A stretch of 64,000 nucleotides of DNA, from the NCBI GenBank assembly GCA_028285345.1, contig JANQPT010000037.1:1-64000 (forward strand). Direction: 5' to 3'. Below, piece by piece: positions 17,139 to 26,522 of the stretch; positions within the stretch are counted from its first letter, which is position 1; each line of letters starts with the position of its first letter. A model generated the notes under the pieces. That model made no database searches and had not been told where the DNA came from. It was given only the letters and a program-made list of their open reading frames with translations. Made by a program: the position numbers and the translations under genes. This DNA is from Planctomycetales bacterium (GTDB taxonomy: Bacteria; Planctomycetota; Planctomycetia; Planctomycetales; Planctomycetaceae).

Positions 17139-18701
17139 ATGACCAGTGAACCGTTGTTGCCGGAAAACTCCACGAGCACCGGTTCTCCGCAACGGCTCGG
17201 CTTTGGCACACTGCTGGCGGGAATTGTACTGACGGCGATGGGCGGGGGGATGGCGTGGGGGATTCGCGGCCAGTACGGCCACGAATCGGGCGCGATGATG
17301 GCGGGCGCATTGGCGGGCTTTACGCTGATTCTGTTGTATGTCCCCCGTGCCGGTGCACTGACCGCGGCGCGGGCGGTGGCGATGATGACCGTCGCCATCG
17401 GCTTCGGCGGGACGATGACCTACGGCCAGACGTTAGGATTGACGCACGGCCATGAACTGCTCGACAACGAAGAAGCGTTCCGCTGGGGGCTGCTCGGATT
17501 GTTCATCAAGGGGGGCATCTGGATCAGTTTCGGCGCCGTATTTCTCGGCATGGGATTGGGAGCCAGAAAATATCGCGCCTTTGAATTGGCCGTGCTGATT
17601 CCCGTCTTGTTTGCATTGATGCTGCTCGGCTTTCGAGTGCTCAACGCACCGTTCAATCCCCGCGAAAAAGTACTGCCGAAGATCTACTTCTCCGCAACTT
17701 GGGACTACTATCCCGAGCCGGAGAATCCGCCGCCGGATCACAAACCGCTCAGACCCAGACGAGAGTATTGGGGCGGCCTGTTATTTGCGCTCGCCGGGCT
17801 GGTGGCCTACACCGGTGCGATTCGCCGCGACTTCTTGGCCGTCAGCATGGCGGTCGTGGGGTTCATCGCCGGAGGACTGGGATTTGCCGGGGCGGAGTGT
17901 CTACAGGCCTATCAGGCGCGGCATCCGGAAGTCTTCACGGAGAGCGGCTTCGCCGATTACTTCAGATATTTCAATTGGCACAACATGATGGAGACCGCCT
18001 TCGGCGCGATCTTCGGTGCAGTTCTGGCGATCGGCTTGTGGTGCAATCAAAAGTTCATCGCCGCCGACCGGGCCGACGAGTCGTCGGAAATCGCGCCGCG
18101 CTGGGAGTTCCTGCTGTTCGGCTTTCACATCGCTCTGTTGTCCGCAGCGGAATTCGGATTGATGCGGGGTTTCGCGATCTATACGGCCTTCGGGTTGGTG
18201 ATGGGATTGATCCCGCTGATCGGAATCACAGGCGGCCGCTATTGGCCGTACTTGCTGCCGCTGCCGGCATTGTCGCTGCCGATTGCGGGCAAGACGCTTA
18301 GAGAGATGTGCTATAACCCCAACAACAAAAATAATGACTTGGCCAATCTGCTCGAACCACAATTGGGAGCCGACGCGGCAGCCGAGTGGGCGAATACGAT
18401 TGGCTGGATCGGCTTGGTGATCGTTCCGCTGTCCGTGATGTTTTTGGCGGCGCTGTGGCTTGAGAAGCAGGGGCGGCAGGGCAGGACGTCACGTTGGGTT
18501 GCGAGTGTGGGATTACTGCTGACCGCTTGGCTGTTTTTCAGTCTCAACTGGGTGTTTTTCAATCTCCCGTGGCCTTGGTTGCCATTGAAGGAATGGACGG
18601 GCCGCACGCCGAACGGGATTATCTTCACAGTTTGTCTCTTGTGCCTGTCGGCTGCGGCCATCTGGGGCTTGGTGCGTAGCGGGCGCGAACGGCGTATTTG
18701 A
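17139..18701 (+). CDS. Polytopic membrane protein of unknown function
   Basis: About 520 residues with ten or more predicted hydrophobic helices, including GIVLTAMGGGMAWGIRGQYG, GLFIKGGIWISFGAVFLGMG and GFAIYTAFGLVMGLIPLIGI. A hydrophilic loop around PEPENPPPDHKPLRPRR lies near residue 195. I do not recognise a named transporter family; similar proteins appear to be planctomycete-specific. The ATG at 17139 (MTSEPLLPEN) is chosen because it gives a short hydrophilic N-terminus. The upstream frame to 17076 adds an unlikely extension. The gene follows the kinase by 136 bases and precedes the FetB-like permease by 40, so co-transcription with the latter is possible. Confidence 0.65.
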   Translation: MTSEPLLPENSTSTGSPQRLGFGTLLAGIVLTAMGGGMAWGIRGQYGHESGAMMAGALAGFTLILLYVPRAGALTAARAVAMMTVAIGFGGTMTYGQTLGLTHGHELLDNEEAFRWGLLGLFIKGGIWISFGAVFLGMGLGARKYRAFELAVLIPVLFALMLLGFRVLNAPFNPREKVLPKIYFSATWDYYPEPENPPPDHKPLRPRREYWGGLLFALAGLVAYTGAIRRDFLAVSMAVVGFIAGGLGFAGAECLQAYQARHPEVFTESGFADYFRYFNWHNMMETAFGAIFGAVLAIGLWCNQKFIAADRADESSEIAPRWEFLLFGFHIALLSAAEFGLMRGFAIYTAFGLVMGLIPLIGITGGRYWPYLLPLPALSLPIAGKTLREMCYNPNNKNNDLANLLEPQLGADAAAEWANTIGWIGLVIVPLSVMFLAALWLEKQGRQGRTSRWVASVGLLLTAWLFFSLNWVFFNLPWPWLPLKEWTGRTPNGIIFTVCLLCLSAAAIWGLVRSGRERRI

Positions 18702-18741
18702 GCCGCCGCACGTAATAGTCGACCGGATTGTGAGGTCAATC

Positions 18742-19545
18742 ATGCCCGCCAGTTATGTGGAACTCTCCAACTGGGAAGTCGCTTTCGCGGCGGCGTTGAT
18801 TGTCATAAACGGTGCGATTTCGATTCTGTTGCGACTGGGGCTGGAACGGACGCTCTGCATTGCCGCGGTGCGGACGGTCGTGCAGTTGGTGTTGGTGGGA
18901 TTCGTACTGAAGTGGGTGTTTGAAATTCGGCAATGGTACGTCGTGGTGGGGCTGGCGCTGTTGATGTCGGTCATCGCAGCCATCGCGGCGGTGCGGCGCG
19001 TCGAGCGGGTCTATTCCGGCGTCTATTGGGACAGCCTGCTCTCCATTTGCGTCAGTTCTTGGCTGATCGCTGCGTTCGCAATTGCAATCGTCATGCGCGG
19101 CCGCGAGACGCCGTGGTACGACCCGCAATACGCGGTGCCGCTGCTGGGCATGATTCTGGGCAACACGCTCAGCGGCATCGCGCTGGGGCTGACGCGGCTG
19201 GGCGAGGAACTGTCCTCGCGCCGCGATCAAGTCGAAACATGGCTGGCACTGGGGGCGACGCGCTGGGAAGCGGCCCGCGATCCAATTCAGCAGGCGCTTA
19301 GGACCGGGATGATTCCGATCATCAATTCGATGATGGTCGTCGGGCTGGTCAGCTTGCCGGGGATGATGACCGGCCAACTCCTCTCAGGCGTCGACCCGCT
19401 GCAAGCGGTCAAATATCAGATCGTGATCATGTTCCTGATCGCATCAGGAACGGCACTCGGCACAATGGGAATCGTACTGCTCAGCTACCGCCGGCTGTTT
19501 AATGCGCGGCATCAGTTTTGTTATGGGTTGTTGCGGCGGCGGTGA
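18742..19545 (+). CDS. FetB/UPF0014-family ABC permease
   Basis: A 267-residue integral membrane protein with about seven helices. It carries the signature region of the UPF0014 family: AAVRTVVQLVLVGFVL near the N-terminus, then VPLLGMILGNTLSGIALGLTRL, WLALGATRWEAARDPIQQAL and MMVVGLVSLPGMMTGQLLSG. E. coli FetB pairs with the ATPase FetA to export iron. No ATPase gene is adjacent here. GAGGT six bases before the ATG at 18742 fixes the start. The gene lies between an unknown membrane protein and an LRR protein, which does not help define the substrate. Confidence 0.85.
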   Translation: MPASYVELSNWEVAFAAALIVINGAISILLRLGLERTLCIAAVRTVVQLVLVGFVLKWVFEIRQWYVVVGLALLMSVIAAIAAVRRVERVYSGVYWDSLLSICVSSWLIAAFAIAIVMRGRETPWYDPQYAVPLLGMILGNTLSGIALGLTRLGEELSSRRDQVETWLALGATRWEAARDPIQQALRTGMIPIINSMMVVGLVSLPGMMTGQLLSGVDPLQAVKYQIVIMFLIASGTALGTMGIVLLSYRRLFNARHQFCYGLLRRR

Positions 19546-19609
19546 GTGATATCAAGAGAGACTTCGCCATCCGTCTCCGCCATTATCACGGTGAAAGGGT
19601 GCGTTTGCC

Positions 19610-20758
19610 ATGTCGGACGTTGAATCACAACACGGTCGCAGCCCGCTGATAAAGATTCTCACCGTGTCCGCAATCGTTGTGTGTTATCCGTTGACGATCT
19701 GGTGGCTTGGTCATCGGCCTCAACGAATCGCGGGATGCGAACAGCAGGCGGTGGCCGAACTGGAGCAACTTGGCGCCAGAATCTCACCGCAGCCGGCAGC
19801 CGATGGCCTTTCGTCGCAACGAGTCCAGGCAGTCAACTTTCGCGGGAAAAAGGTTCGCGACGAACATCTACGGCTTCTCCGGGAGTTCACAGAACTCAAG
19901 GAACTGAGACTGAATCGCGTCCCCATAACCGACTCTGGACTAGTGCACCTCAGCGGATTGTCTAATCTGAGCGGTTTGTGGCTCTTGGATACTGAAGTCG
20001 GAGACCGGGGAATGCAGCACCTCACGGGGCTATCCGAGCTACAGACGCTGAATATCAGTAATACAAACGTCGGGGACGCGGGACTACGAAGATTAGCTGG
20101 ATTAACCAACCTCAAAGTGCTCTCGCTCAGCGAAAACCATCTAGTAACCGATCAAGGGCTCGTTCATCTGCAGGGGCTAGCAAACCTGGACAGCCTCAAT
20201 CTCTCGGGGACCGCAGTCACGGACGGAGGGCTGAAATCGATCAGCGGATTGACCAACCTGACCTTTCTCGACCTGAGAAGTACGAAAATCGGGGATGGCG
20301 GGCTTGTGCATCTGCGACATCTCGTCAACCTCGAGCAACTCTTTCTGAACAACACGCAAGTTGGTGATGACGGACTACGATATCTCCAATCCCTGCGCAA
20401 ACTTAATAAGCTGTCTCTAGGCGACACCCACGTCACCGACTCAGGTTTGGCGGCTCTGCGTAGCCTGCCCCAACTTCGGCAACTGTATCTGAACAACACA
20501 CAAGTCACCGACGTGGGCATGTTGCATCTGCAAGAGTTATCCGATCTAGAGCATTTGAAATTAGATCAAACTCAAATCGGCGATGCTGGTCTTGAGCGGC
20601 TCGGTCGGCTGACGAACCTGAAAATCCTCACACTGGAAGGCACCAGAATTACAGATTCCGGTCTAAAGCACCTCGAGCAATGCTCCCGATTGGAGCAATT
20701 TGACGCCAGAAATACAAAAGTAACCGAGCCTGTGGTACGGCAGTCAGTGGAACGCTAA
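19610..20758 (+). CDS. Leucine-rich-repeat protein with N-terminal membrane anchor
   Basis: A 382-residue protein. A hydrophobic segment (ILTVSAIVVCYPLTIWWLG, residues 16-34) is followed by around eleven LRRs of about 24 residues in the pattern 'ITDSGLxHLxxLxxLxxLxLxxT'. Capping features at the C-terminus are minimal. Such bacterial cysteine-free LRRs form solenoids for protein binding; the anchor would place the repeats outside the cytoplasmic membrane. Three other genes in this window encode the same repeat type. No catalytic domain is present. The partner is unknown. Confidence 0.8.
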   Translation: MSDVESQHGRSPLIKILTVSAIVVCYPLTIWWLGHRPQRIAGCEQQAVAELEQLGARISPQPAADGLSSQRVQAVNFRGKKVRDEHLRLLREFTELKELRLNRVPITDSGLVHLSGLSNLSGLWLLDTEVGDRGMQHLTGLSELQTLNISNTNVGDAGLRRLAGLTNLKVLSLSENHLVTDQGLVHLQGLANLDSLNLSGTAVTDGGLKSISGLTNLTFLDLRSTKIGDGGLVHLRHLVNLEQLFLNNTQVGDDGLRYLQSLRKLNKLSLGDTHVTDSGLAALRSLPQLRQLYLNNTQVTDVGMLHLQELSDLEHLKLDQTQIGDAGLERLGRLTNLKILTLEGTRITDSGLKHLEQCSRLEQFDARNTKVTEPVVRQSVER

Positions 20759-21027
20759 TTTGATTGGTGATTCGAATTACGGCTGTGCTTGAAAAATCAG
20801 GGGTAATCTGATGCAAGCGCGGCGTCGAATCCTTGCGCCGGGCGTTACCTGGTTGTGAGATCGATTGGTCCCCATCGAGGCCGTAAATGTCGCAGCCGAG
20901 TGCGAAAAGATGCGAAGTTGCAGTCCTATCATCATGGCCGATATCGTGTTTTCGCCTGTCTTGCGTTACGTTGGTCAATGACTGATCTCCATTCAGAACA
21001 TAGTCACTCAAATGATGGAGAACATCG

Positions 21028-21309
21028 ATGCGATTGATGCTCAAATTCACGATCCCGGTCGAAAAAGGAAACGAAGCGGCGGCGAACGGGGAGATTCAAC
21101 CGGCGATCGAGCAACTGCTCGAACAAGTGCAGCCCGAAGCGGCCTATTTTATGGTCGAGGACGGAAAGCGGGCGGGCATCGTCGTTTTCGACGAATCGGA
21201 CCCGGCGCAAATGACCAAGATCAATGAGCCGTTGTTCGCAAAACTGAACGCGGCCATCACGACCGTTCCCGTACTCAACATCGATGAACTACGCGCCGGG
21301 TTGGGGTAG
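21028..21309 (+). CDS. Small conserved hypothetical protein (93 aa)
   Basis: The pattern MLKFTIPVEKGNEA, then PEAAYFMVEDGKRAGIVVFD, then PVLNIDELRAGL resembles short uncharacterised proteins seen in several phyla, probably with a ferredoxin-like dimeric alpha-beta fold. There is no signal peptide or membrane segment. GGAGA eight bases before the ATG supports the start. The 270 bases before it hold no other gene. The function is unknown. Confidence 0.65.
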   Translation: MRLMLKFTIPVEKGNEAAANGEIQPAIEQLLEQVQPEAAYFMVEDGKRAGIVVFDESDPAQMTKINEPLFAKLNAAITTVPVLNIDELRAGLG

Positions 21310-21422
21310 CGCGGAGCGGTCCGGCGAACTCGCCGCCAAATGCGAAGCGATGCGCAAGATTGTCGCGGCGAGCGGTCTTCACTCTGCAGTTGTCGCGGCC
21401 AGATGACGCCCGCCCAGCCAAT

Positions 21423-22481
21423 CTAACGGCCGATCAGCAGCATTTCTTGCGACTTGCCGTTCTTCGAAAGCGCGTATTGATACCGCCGCAATGCCACGAC
21501 CGTGACGCGACGTTTAAACCGCCCCAACTGCGTTGCCAATCCCTCAATGCCGGGGATCCCGTCGCTGCGGTACGAGACCGCCAAGATCGAATCGGCGAAA
21601 CGGGCGAACAGTTCCTCAAAGGCACTCTCAATTTGGCTGGGATTCGTCCAAGGTGACTCGACGCGGGTTAGCGGCAGATGCTTTCGTCGGCGGTCGATGT
21701 TGGCTTCCCAGCCGCCGTAATCGCAGAGGCCTTCCAGAAAGTGGTAAAAATCGCGATAGTCGACGCCCACCCCTTTGCCGTTGATGTAGGGCGGGTCGAT
21801 GTAGACGAAGTCGAAATCGCCGTCGACATCCATCACGTCGCCGCAACTCGCTTTGCAGAGGCTGCTCTCGAACACCGCCCCGTTCGCCGCCGCGGCGTGG
21901 CGGCGAAAATGCTCATTGATCGGCGTATCCCACGTCGCCTTGTTCCCGAAACTGCGCTGCACATCGGCGGTGCGCATGTAGAGATTTCGGCGGTGAAACA
22001 AATTATAGGGCCGCTTCGCGATGCAGGCTTGGAACAGCGCGTAATACGCGATCGCCCGTTGGTATCTGTCGGTCAACCGCGAGATGTTCTGCGCGAGGAC
22101 ATCCAGTTGCTGGTTTTCCTCATCCGTGAAGTAGATCCCCGCGAAATTGCGGGCGATGAGATCGTCGTAACGACGGCCGCTGCGCGGACTCAACACCTTC
22201 TCGACCGCCGCGTCGCAAAGCGTGGTCCGTGAATTCTCGACCAGCGCCAGCGAAGTGATGTGGTTCGAGCGCAGGACGTCGTTGGCGGTGACGAGTTTGC
22301 CGAGACTCTTGAGTGCGTAGGCAACCGAGCCGGTGCCGGCAAAGGCATCGAGCGCCGTCTCGAATTCCAACTGCGAAAACTGGCCGCAGAGCGCCTCCAG
22401 CAGTTTGTGCTTGCTCCCTTGGTACCGCGTGGCGGGCGGGCGGCGAAGCTCAACGTCCGTGCTGATCACATTCGACGGCAT
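21423..22481 (-). CDS. Dam/D12-class adenine-N6 DNA methyltransferase
   Basis: A 352-residue methyltransferase. RYQGSKHKLL (residues 19-28) and ALDAFAGTGSVAYALK (43-58, AdoMet-binding FxGxG motif) precede the catalytic YIDPPYING (about 227-235). This is the DPPY variant, in the alpha-class order AdoMet-binding motif then catalytic motif. The enzyme transfers methyl from AdoMet to adenine N6 in a short DNA target. No restriction endonuclease gene is nearby, so it is an orphan methylase or an epigenetic regulator. It starts 30 bases after the helicase stop on the same strand and is probably co-transcribed with it. The target sequence cannot be predicted. Confidence 0.85.
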   Translation of the reverse strand: MPSNVISTDVELRRPPATRYQGSKHKLLEALCGQFSQLEFETALDAFAGTGSVAYALKSLGKLVTANDVLRSNHITSLALVENSRTTLCDAAVEKVLSPRSGRRYDDLIARNFAGIYFTDEENQQLDVLAQNISRLTDRYQRAIAYYALFQACIAKRPYNLFHRRNLYMRTADVQRSFGNKATWDTPINEHFRRHAAAANGAVFESSLCKASCGDVMDVDGDFDFVYIDPPYINGKGVGVDYRDFYHFLEGLCDYGGWEANIDRRRKHLPLTRVESPWTNPSQIESAFEELFARFADSILAVSYRSDGIPGIEGLATQLGRFKRRVTVVALRRYQYALSKNGKSQEMLLIGR

Positions 22482-22511
22482 TCCATCTCTCAGGCGAGCG
22501 TCGACGCGGGA

Positions 22512-23783
22512 TTAAACGACACGTGCCGACCGCGCCGTCCGGCGGAATCGTCCGTTGCGTGGCGGCGGAGGCGGGGGACCGTTTTCCCGCTCTTTGGCGG
22601 CCTCTTCGGGATCGTACGGCTTGCGGGGCTCGAAGGCCTCGTAGTTCGGAACGGTATACGGTTGCAACAGGCCGTTGATGCGGATTTCGATATTTGTCAG
22701 TTGACTGCCCTCTTCGGGCGTGACAAATGTAAACCCGCGCCCCTGTTCGCCATTCATCCGCCCGGTGCGGCCGATGCGGTGGACGTAGTCGTCACAATAT
22801 TCGGGAATGTCGTAGTTAATGATGTGCGAGACGCCGCTGACGTCGATTCCGCGGCCCATCACGTCGGTGGCGATCAGCAGGCGAATCTTGCCTTCGCGAA
22901 ATCCCTTCAGCACGCGGTCGCGGGCACGTTGTTGCAGGTCGCCGTGAATCACGGCCAACTGACGCGAGAGTTTCTTCGACAGCCGCTTATACAGAGAATC
23001 AGCGCCCCGTTTCGTTCGCGTGAACACGATCGCTTGCCGCGGTTTCTCCTGAAACAGCAAACGCGTCAACAGGCCGAATTTGCGGTTGCCGTCCACGGTC
23101 ACGCAAAATTGCTCAACGGTGTCCGCAGCGACGTTCGTCGTCGAGAGATCGACACGCTGCGGATCTTTCATATAACGCCGCGCCAGGCGTTCCACGGGCG
23201 GCGGCATTGTCGCCGAGAGCAGCAATGTCTGTCGCTTGTCCGGACAGCGGCGGAGAATCTTTTCGATGTCGGGGCGAAAGCCAATATCGAGCATCCGGTC
23301 CGCTTCGTCCAAGACGACCACTTTGAGTGTTTCGAGCTTGAGCACGCCCCGCGAAATCAGATCGAGCACGCGTCCGGGCGTTCCGATAGCGATCTGAGCC
23401 CCTTTCTTTAGATCGCTAATCTGCCGACGAATATCTTTGCCGCCTACGCAACTGGTCGTTCGGCAGCGGGTGCCGTGGGAAAGCCGGCGAGCCTCTTCAT
23501 TAACTTGATCGCTGAGTTCCCGCGTGGGAGTCAGCACGAGCACCTGAGTGGCGGGGATGCGGTCGTCGATCGACTGCAGTGACGGCAAAATGAACGCAGC
23601 CGTTTTGCCGGTGCCGGTTTGAGCTTGCCCCATGCAGTCGATTCCAGTGACGGCGATCGGGATAAACGCGGCTTGAATTGGGCTGGGAGTTTCGTAATTG
23701 ACTTTTTCTAAGGCTTTGAGGGTCGTTTGACTGAGACCGAAGTCCCGGAAGCCGTTTTGCGGCTTCGCTTCTGTTTCTAACAA
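22512..23783 (-). CDS. DEAD-box RNA helicase, RhlE-like
   Basis: A 423-residue ATP-dependent RNA helicase with all core motifs: the Q motif region (TPSPIQAAFIP), AQTGTGKT (residues 54-61), PTREL, VVLDEADRMLDIGF (about 156-169), SAT, VFTRTKRGAD, RGIDVSGVSHIINYD and HRIGRTGR. The C-terminus is short and rich in Pro/Arg, as in RhlE. The start codon is TTG at 23783, supported by AGGAG seven bases upstream; an upstream stop codon excludes a longer frame. Transcription probably begins near 24152, giving a leader of about 370 bases, a feature seen in cold-regulated helicases. The methyltransferase gene follows in the same direction. Confidence 0.9.
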   Translation of the reverse strand: MLETEAKPQNGFRDFGLSQTTLKALEKVNYETPSPIQAAFIPIAVTGIDCMGQAQTGTGKTAAFILPSLQSIDDRIPATQVLVLTPTRELSDQVNEEARRLSHGTRCRTTSCVGGKDIRRQISDLKKGAQIAIGTPGRVLDLISRGVLKLETLKVVVLDEADRMLDIGFRPDIEKILRRCPDKRQTLLLSATMPPPVERLARRYMKDPQRVDLSTTNVAADTVEQFCVTVDGNRKFGLLTRLLFQEKPRQAIVFTRTKRGADSLYKRLSKKLSRQLAVIHGDLQQRARDRVLKGFREGKIRLLIATDVMGRGIDVSGVSHIINYDIPEYCDDYVHRIGRTGRMNGEQGRGFTFVTPEEGSQLTNIEIRINGLLQPYTVPNYEAFEPRKPYDPEEAAKERENGPPPPPPRNGRFRRTARSARVV

Positions 23784-24152
23784 GGAAATCTCCTACTGGG
23801 CGCCGGCCATTAAAATTCCGGCATCACGTTTGGTGGCAACTGACAAAAAACTTGTGGGAACGACAAACAAGTGTGCGGCCGCATTTGTTGACTGGCGGCC
23901 CCGACAAAACCAAGGTTGGCGGACTCTTATGGAACCTGCCATTGCGCTCAGCTGGGTTGAATTATGGAGTTTGAGCACCAATCATCAACAGGGAGCGAGG
24001 GTATCTTGTGTCGAGTACAAAACACGTAACAGCAAGGGATGAAACAAGTTCGGCAGAATTCGCCTAGCTGGCGGGGTGGTTGGCCGTGATCGAGGGGAAT
24101 CGGCGGTCCTGCCGCTGATCACGTTGCCGGAATGAATCATCCATTAATTGAT
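23784..24152 (-). other. Long 5' leader of the helicase transcript
   Basis: If the promoter at 24159-24187 is used, about 370 untranslated bases precede the helicase start. No ORF with a ribosome-binding site is seen in it. Cold-shock helicase genes often have such leaders with regulatory folding; I cannot identify a specific riboswitch or thermosensor here. Confidence 0.4.
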
Positions 24153-24158
24153 GTTGAT

Positions 24159-24187
24159 ACTATAGTGCGATTTGGGGGGTGAGTCAA
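24159..24187 (-). promoter_or_regulatory. sigma70-type promoter for the helicase-methylase operon
   Basis: On the minus strand, TTGACT (24182-24187) and TATAGT (24159-24164) are separated by exactly 17 bases, close to the consensus for the housekeeping sigma factor. The predicted start is near 24152, upstream of the TTG-initiated helicase gene. Confidence 0.7.
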
Positions 24188-24254
24188 TCCGGGCTGAATC
24201 TGAGGCAACCAGTGATCCTGTGCGGCACACATAGTTGGCCGAACCAAAATAGAA

Positions 24255-24302
24255 ACGCCCCTCGGAGAATCCCGAGGGGCGTCCTACGCCGAGAGTCGGC
24301 GT
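24255..24302 (-). terminator. Double hairpin after the RTX/LEDR gene
   Basis: Two adjacent stem-loops lie just past the minus-strand RTX gene: arms CGCCCCTCGG/CCGAGGGGCG at 24256-24281 and ACGCCGA-GAG-TCGGCGT at 24286-24302. They probably end the RTX transcript before it reaches the helicase promoter. A T tract is weak. Confidence 0.65.
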
Positions 24303-24351
24303 TCACACACAATCCCCAACCCAAACACGTTTCGCCAACGAATTCTCCGCT

Positions 24352-25206
24352 TTAACTTATGCGCAAGTTGTTGAAGAAGGTAAACGGACTTGTTTGTCCT
24401 TCATAGCTGTCGACGCCGGCCATGTAATCGGACGCCAGGTCGGCTTGCCAATAGATCGTCGGCCGGCCGAACAGTGAAGTTCCTTGATGCCAGCCACCGT
24501 GCGTCACGAACGTGTCGGCGCCTGCACCACCTGTCATCTGATCGGACACGCCGTCATCGCCGCCATCCAGTCGGTCGTTACCCGCATCACCGAACAATTT
24601 GTCGACACCATTCTCGCCGTACAACGAGTCATTCCCAGCGTTCCCGTGCATGGTGTCATTGCCCTCTCCTCCAAATATGCGGTCATTGCCCGAAAACACG
24701 AACGGATTGTCGCCGTGAATGATGTCGTCGCCCGCTCGACCGTAAATGACATCGTCGCCACCTTCGCCAAAGAGGGAGTCGCCTGATCCGACGTTTCTGT
24801 CGTAGTCGCCCCACATCTGATCGTTTCCGCTTCCACCATTGATGTAATCGAAGCCGGTCCCCCCGACGAGCGTGTCGTTGCCGCTATGGCCCTGCACAAT
24901 CGAAGTAATCCCGGTCCGGTTATAGAAATAGTCGTTCCCGCCGTAACCCTCGAATCGGATCGTACTCACGCTGTTGGCGTTGATCGGGGCGTGCGACGTC
25001 GTCTCGTAGGCTTGAGTGTCGGAGTTGTAAGTGTAGAACCTCACATTCAAATCGTTCCCACTTTGAGTCACGATGACCGTGTCGTTGTAGTCCGTGCCGT
25101 CGATGCTCAATGTGCCCCCGGCAAGATCGATGCTGCCCGCCATCAGGCGGCGGTCTTCCAGGTTTTCCATGCTCAACGAACGCGAAGTGTTTTGCTGCTT
25201 GCTCAT
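24352..25206 (-). CDS. RTX calcium-binding protein with LEDRRLMA N-terminus
   Basis: A 284-residue protein. Residues 12-24 read LSMENLEDRRLMAG, the start motif shared with many planctomycete exported proteins; it replaces an ordinary signal peptide. About residues 60-100 form beta-strands (VSTIRFEGYGGNDYFYNRTG). Then come RTX nonapeptides of the GGxGxDxLxG type (GHSGNDTLVGG, GEGGDDVIYGRAGDDIIHGD, GENGVDKLFGDAGNDRLDGG). These bind Ca2+ and fold into a parallel beta-roll outside the cell. There is no protease or toxin domain. GGGAGA precedes the ATG. Two close paralogues lie on the other side of the ECF sigma gene. Confidence 0.85.
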   Translation of the reverse strand: MSKQQNTSRSLSMENLEDRRLMAGSIDLAGGTLSIDGTDYNDTVIVTQSGNDLNVRFYTYNSDTQAYETTSHAPINANSVSTIRFEGYGGNDYFYNRTGITSIVQGHSGNDTLVGGTGFDYINGGSGNDQMWGDYDRNVGSGDSLFGEGGDDVIYGRAGDDIIHGDNPFVFSGNDRIFGGEGNDTMHGNAGNDSLYGENGVDKLFGDAGNDRLDGGDDGVSDQMTGGAGADTFVTHGGWHQGTSLFGRPTIYWQADLASDYMAGVDSYEGQTSPFTFFNNLRIS

Positions 25207-25500
25207 ATTCTCCCTTGATTCCGCTCAGAGTGTCTCTCGATTCAACGTCACAGTCGATCTTGAGATTTGATTGACCGTGTGCCGGACCACCGTGCCGGCG
25301 TTTCCCACAGACAAAACGACGCGAACTGAAAAACATGGCGCGCGGCTCCATAAATTCCGGAATTCCCGCAGGTGAAACGTCCGTCGACAAGGATGACCTG
25401 TGATCACCAATTGAAATTCAATTCTGAACTGTGTATAGCTGAAACCGAGTGACTGAATTTCTGATGCATCCGCGGTCACATGCTTCGGGGAGTCCGGTTT

Positions 25501-26148
25501 GTGAACGACACGCCGCCGAGGGAAGAGACCAATCTGCCGCTACTGAAGGAAACCCAGGAATATCTGCGGACGTTGCTGGACGACAAGATTCCCGATTCCG
25601 TGCTTTCTGCGTCCTGGGATGAGTTCTATCGGCTGTACTCGGAACTTGTGCGGCGATTTGTGGTCTCGCGGGGCGTGCGGGGAAACGACGTCGACGACTG
25701 TCTCCAAGAAGTCTGGTCGGAAGTGGCGACGCGACTGGTTGATTTCGACCGGCCGCCGAATCGCCCCGGTTTGCGGGCTTGGCTGTACTCGCTGGTCCGC
25801 AGCAAGACGACCGATATGTTCCGCAAGAAACTACGGGATTCCGCGCACAGTATCGATCTGGCGGTCGAAGCGGGGCACGAGCCGGCCGACAAACGCCTCT
25901 CACCGGCTGAGATGGAGGAACGTCAGTGGAAGGACGCCATTGTCGCCACTTTGCTGGACGACTTAAAGCCGACGATCTCCGCTGAAAACGCCCAGATCGT
26001 GCAACTGCGACTCATCGAGCGCCGCCCGGCTGCCGAAGTCGCCGAAGAATTGGACCTCACCGCCGACCAAGTGCGCTATCGCCAGCATCGCATGATGAAA
26101 AAACTCCGCGCGCGGCTGGCCGTCTATACCGGCGGAGAACTCGACTGA
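25501..26148 (+). CDS. ECF-family RNA polymerase sigma factor
   Basis: About 215 residues. Region 2 spans the DEFYRLYSELVRRFVVSRGV... and DVDDCLQEVWSEVATRL segments, with RPGLRAWLYSLVRSKTTDMFRKK as region 2.4. Region 4 is the C-terminal QIVQLRLIERRPAAEVAEEL and VRYRQHRMMKKLRARL. The GTG at 25501 has GGGGAG eight bases upstream and is preferred to an ATG at 25480 without a ribosome-binding site. No anti-sigma gene follows. It sits between divergent and downstream RTX/LEDR genes, so these are candidate targets, but I found no obvious shared promoter motif. Confidence 0.85.
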   Translation: MNDTPPREETNLPLLKETQEYLRTLLDDKIPDSVLSASWDEFYRLYSELVRRFVVSRGVRGNDVDDCLQEVWSEVATRLVDFDRPPNRPGLRAWLYSLVRSKTTDMFRKKLRDSAHSIDLAVEAGHEPADKRLSPAEMEERQWKDAIVATLLDDLKPTISAENAQIVQLRLIERRPAAEVAEELDLTADQVRYRQHRMMKKLRARLAVYTGGELD

Positions 26149-26522
26149 CGCCTCCTGTCGCCGAGAGCGTTGGTTCAAATGCCGGGGTCGCACCGCTGCT
26201 GCTAAGACGCTCGATCCGAGGAATCTGGTGCTTTGTCGCGGTTAGATTTTGCGGTTGTGGGCTGCTGGCTTGGCCAGTGCAAATTTCAGTACCGCAAATA
26301 CTTATGATGCACCGGCAGAGCCGGTCGCACCCCTCGACTTTCGCAGTTGTGACATAGCACTCGACGGAATTTGAAATCGGCGCGCCACAGGCCGGTTCCC
26401 GGTGCGTTCTTACTTCAGTCGCAGCGAAAACGCTCAATCCCCCCGCACTCCTACGTTAGGGCCACGACGCCGGGGAGCGACTGCGCCTGACCAATCACGC
26501 AAAACACGAGGAGTTTCGACTG
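26149..26522. other. 374-base gap between sigma factor and RTX gene
   Basis: No gene is supported. A perfect hairpin ACCGGC-AGA-GCCGGT lies at 26311-26325. The space should hold the promoter of the RTX gene at 26523, which has a good ribosome-binding site (GAGGAG), but no clear -35/-10 pair is recognised. Confidence 0.4.

Noticed and set aside
22260-23411. Plus-strand ORF of 383 codons over helicase and methylase
   Set aside because: Both minus-strand genes show complete family motifs; this frame is their shadow.
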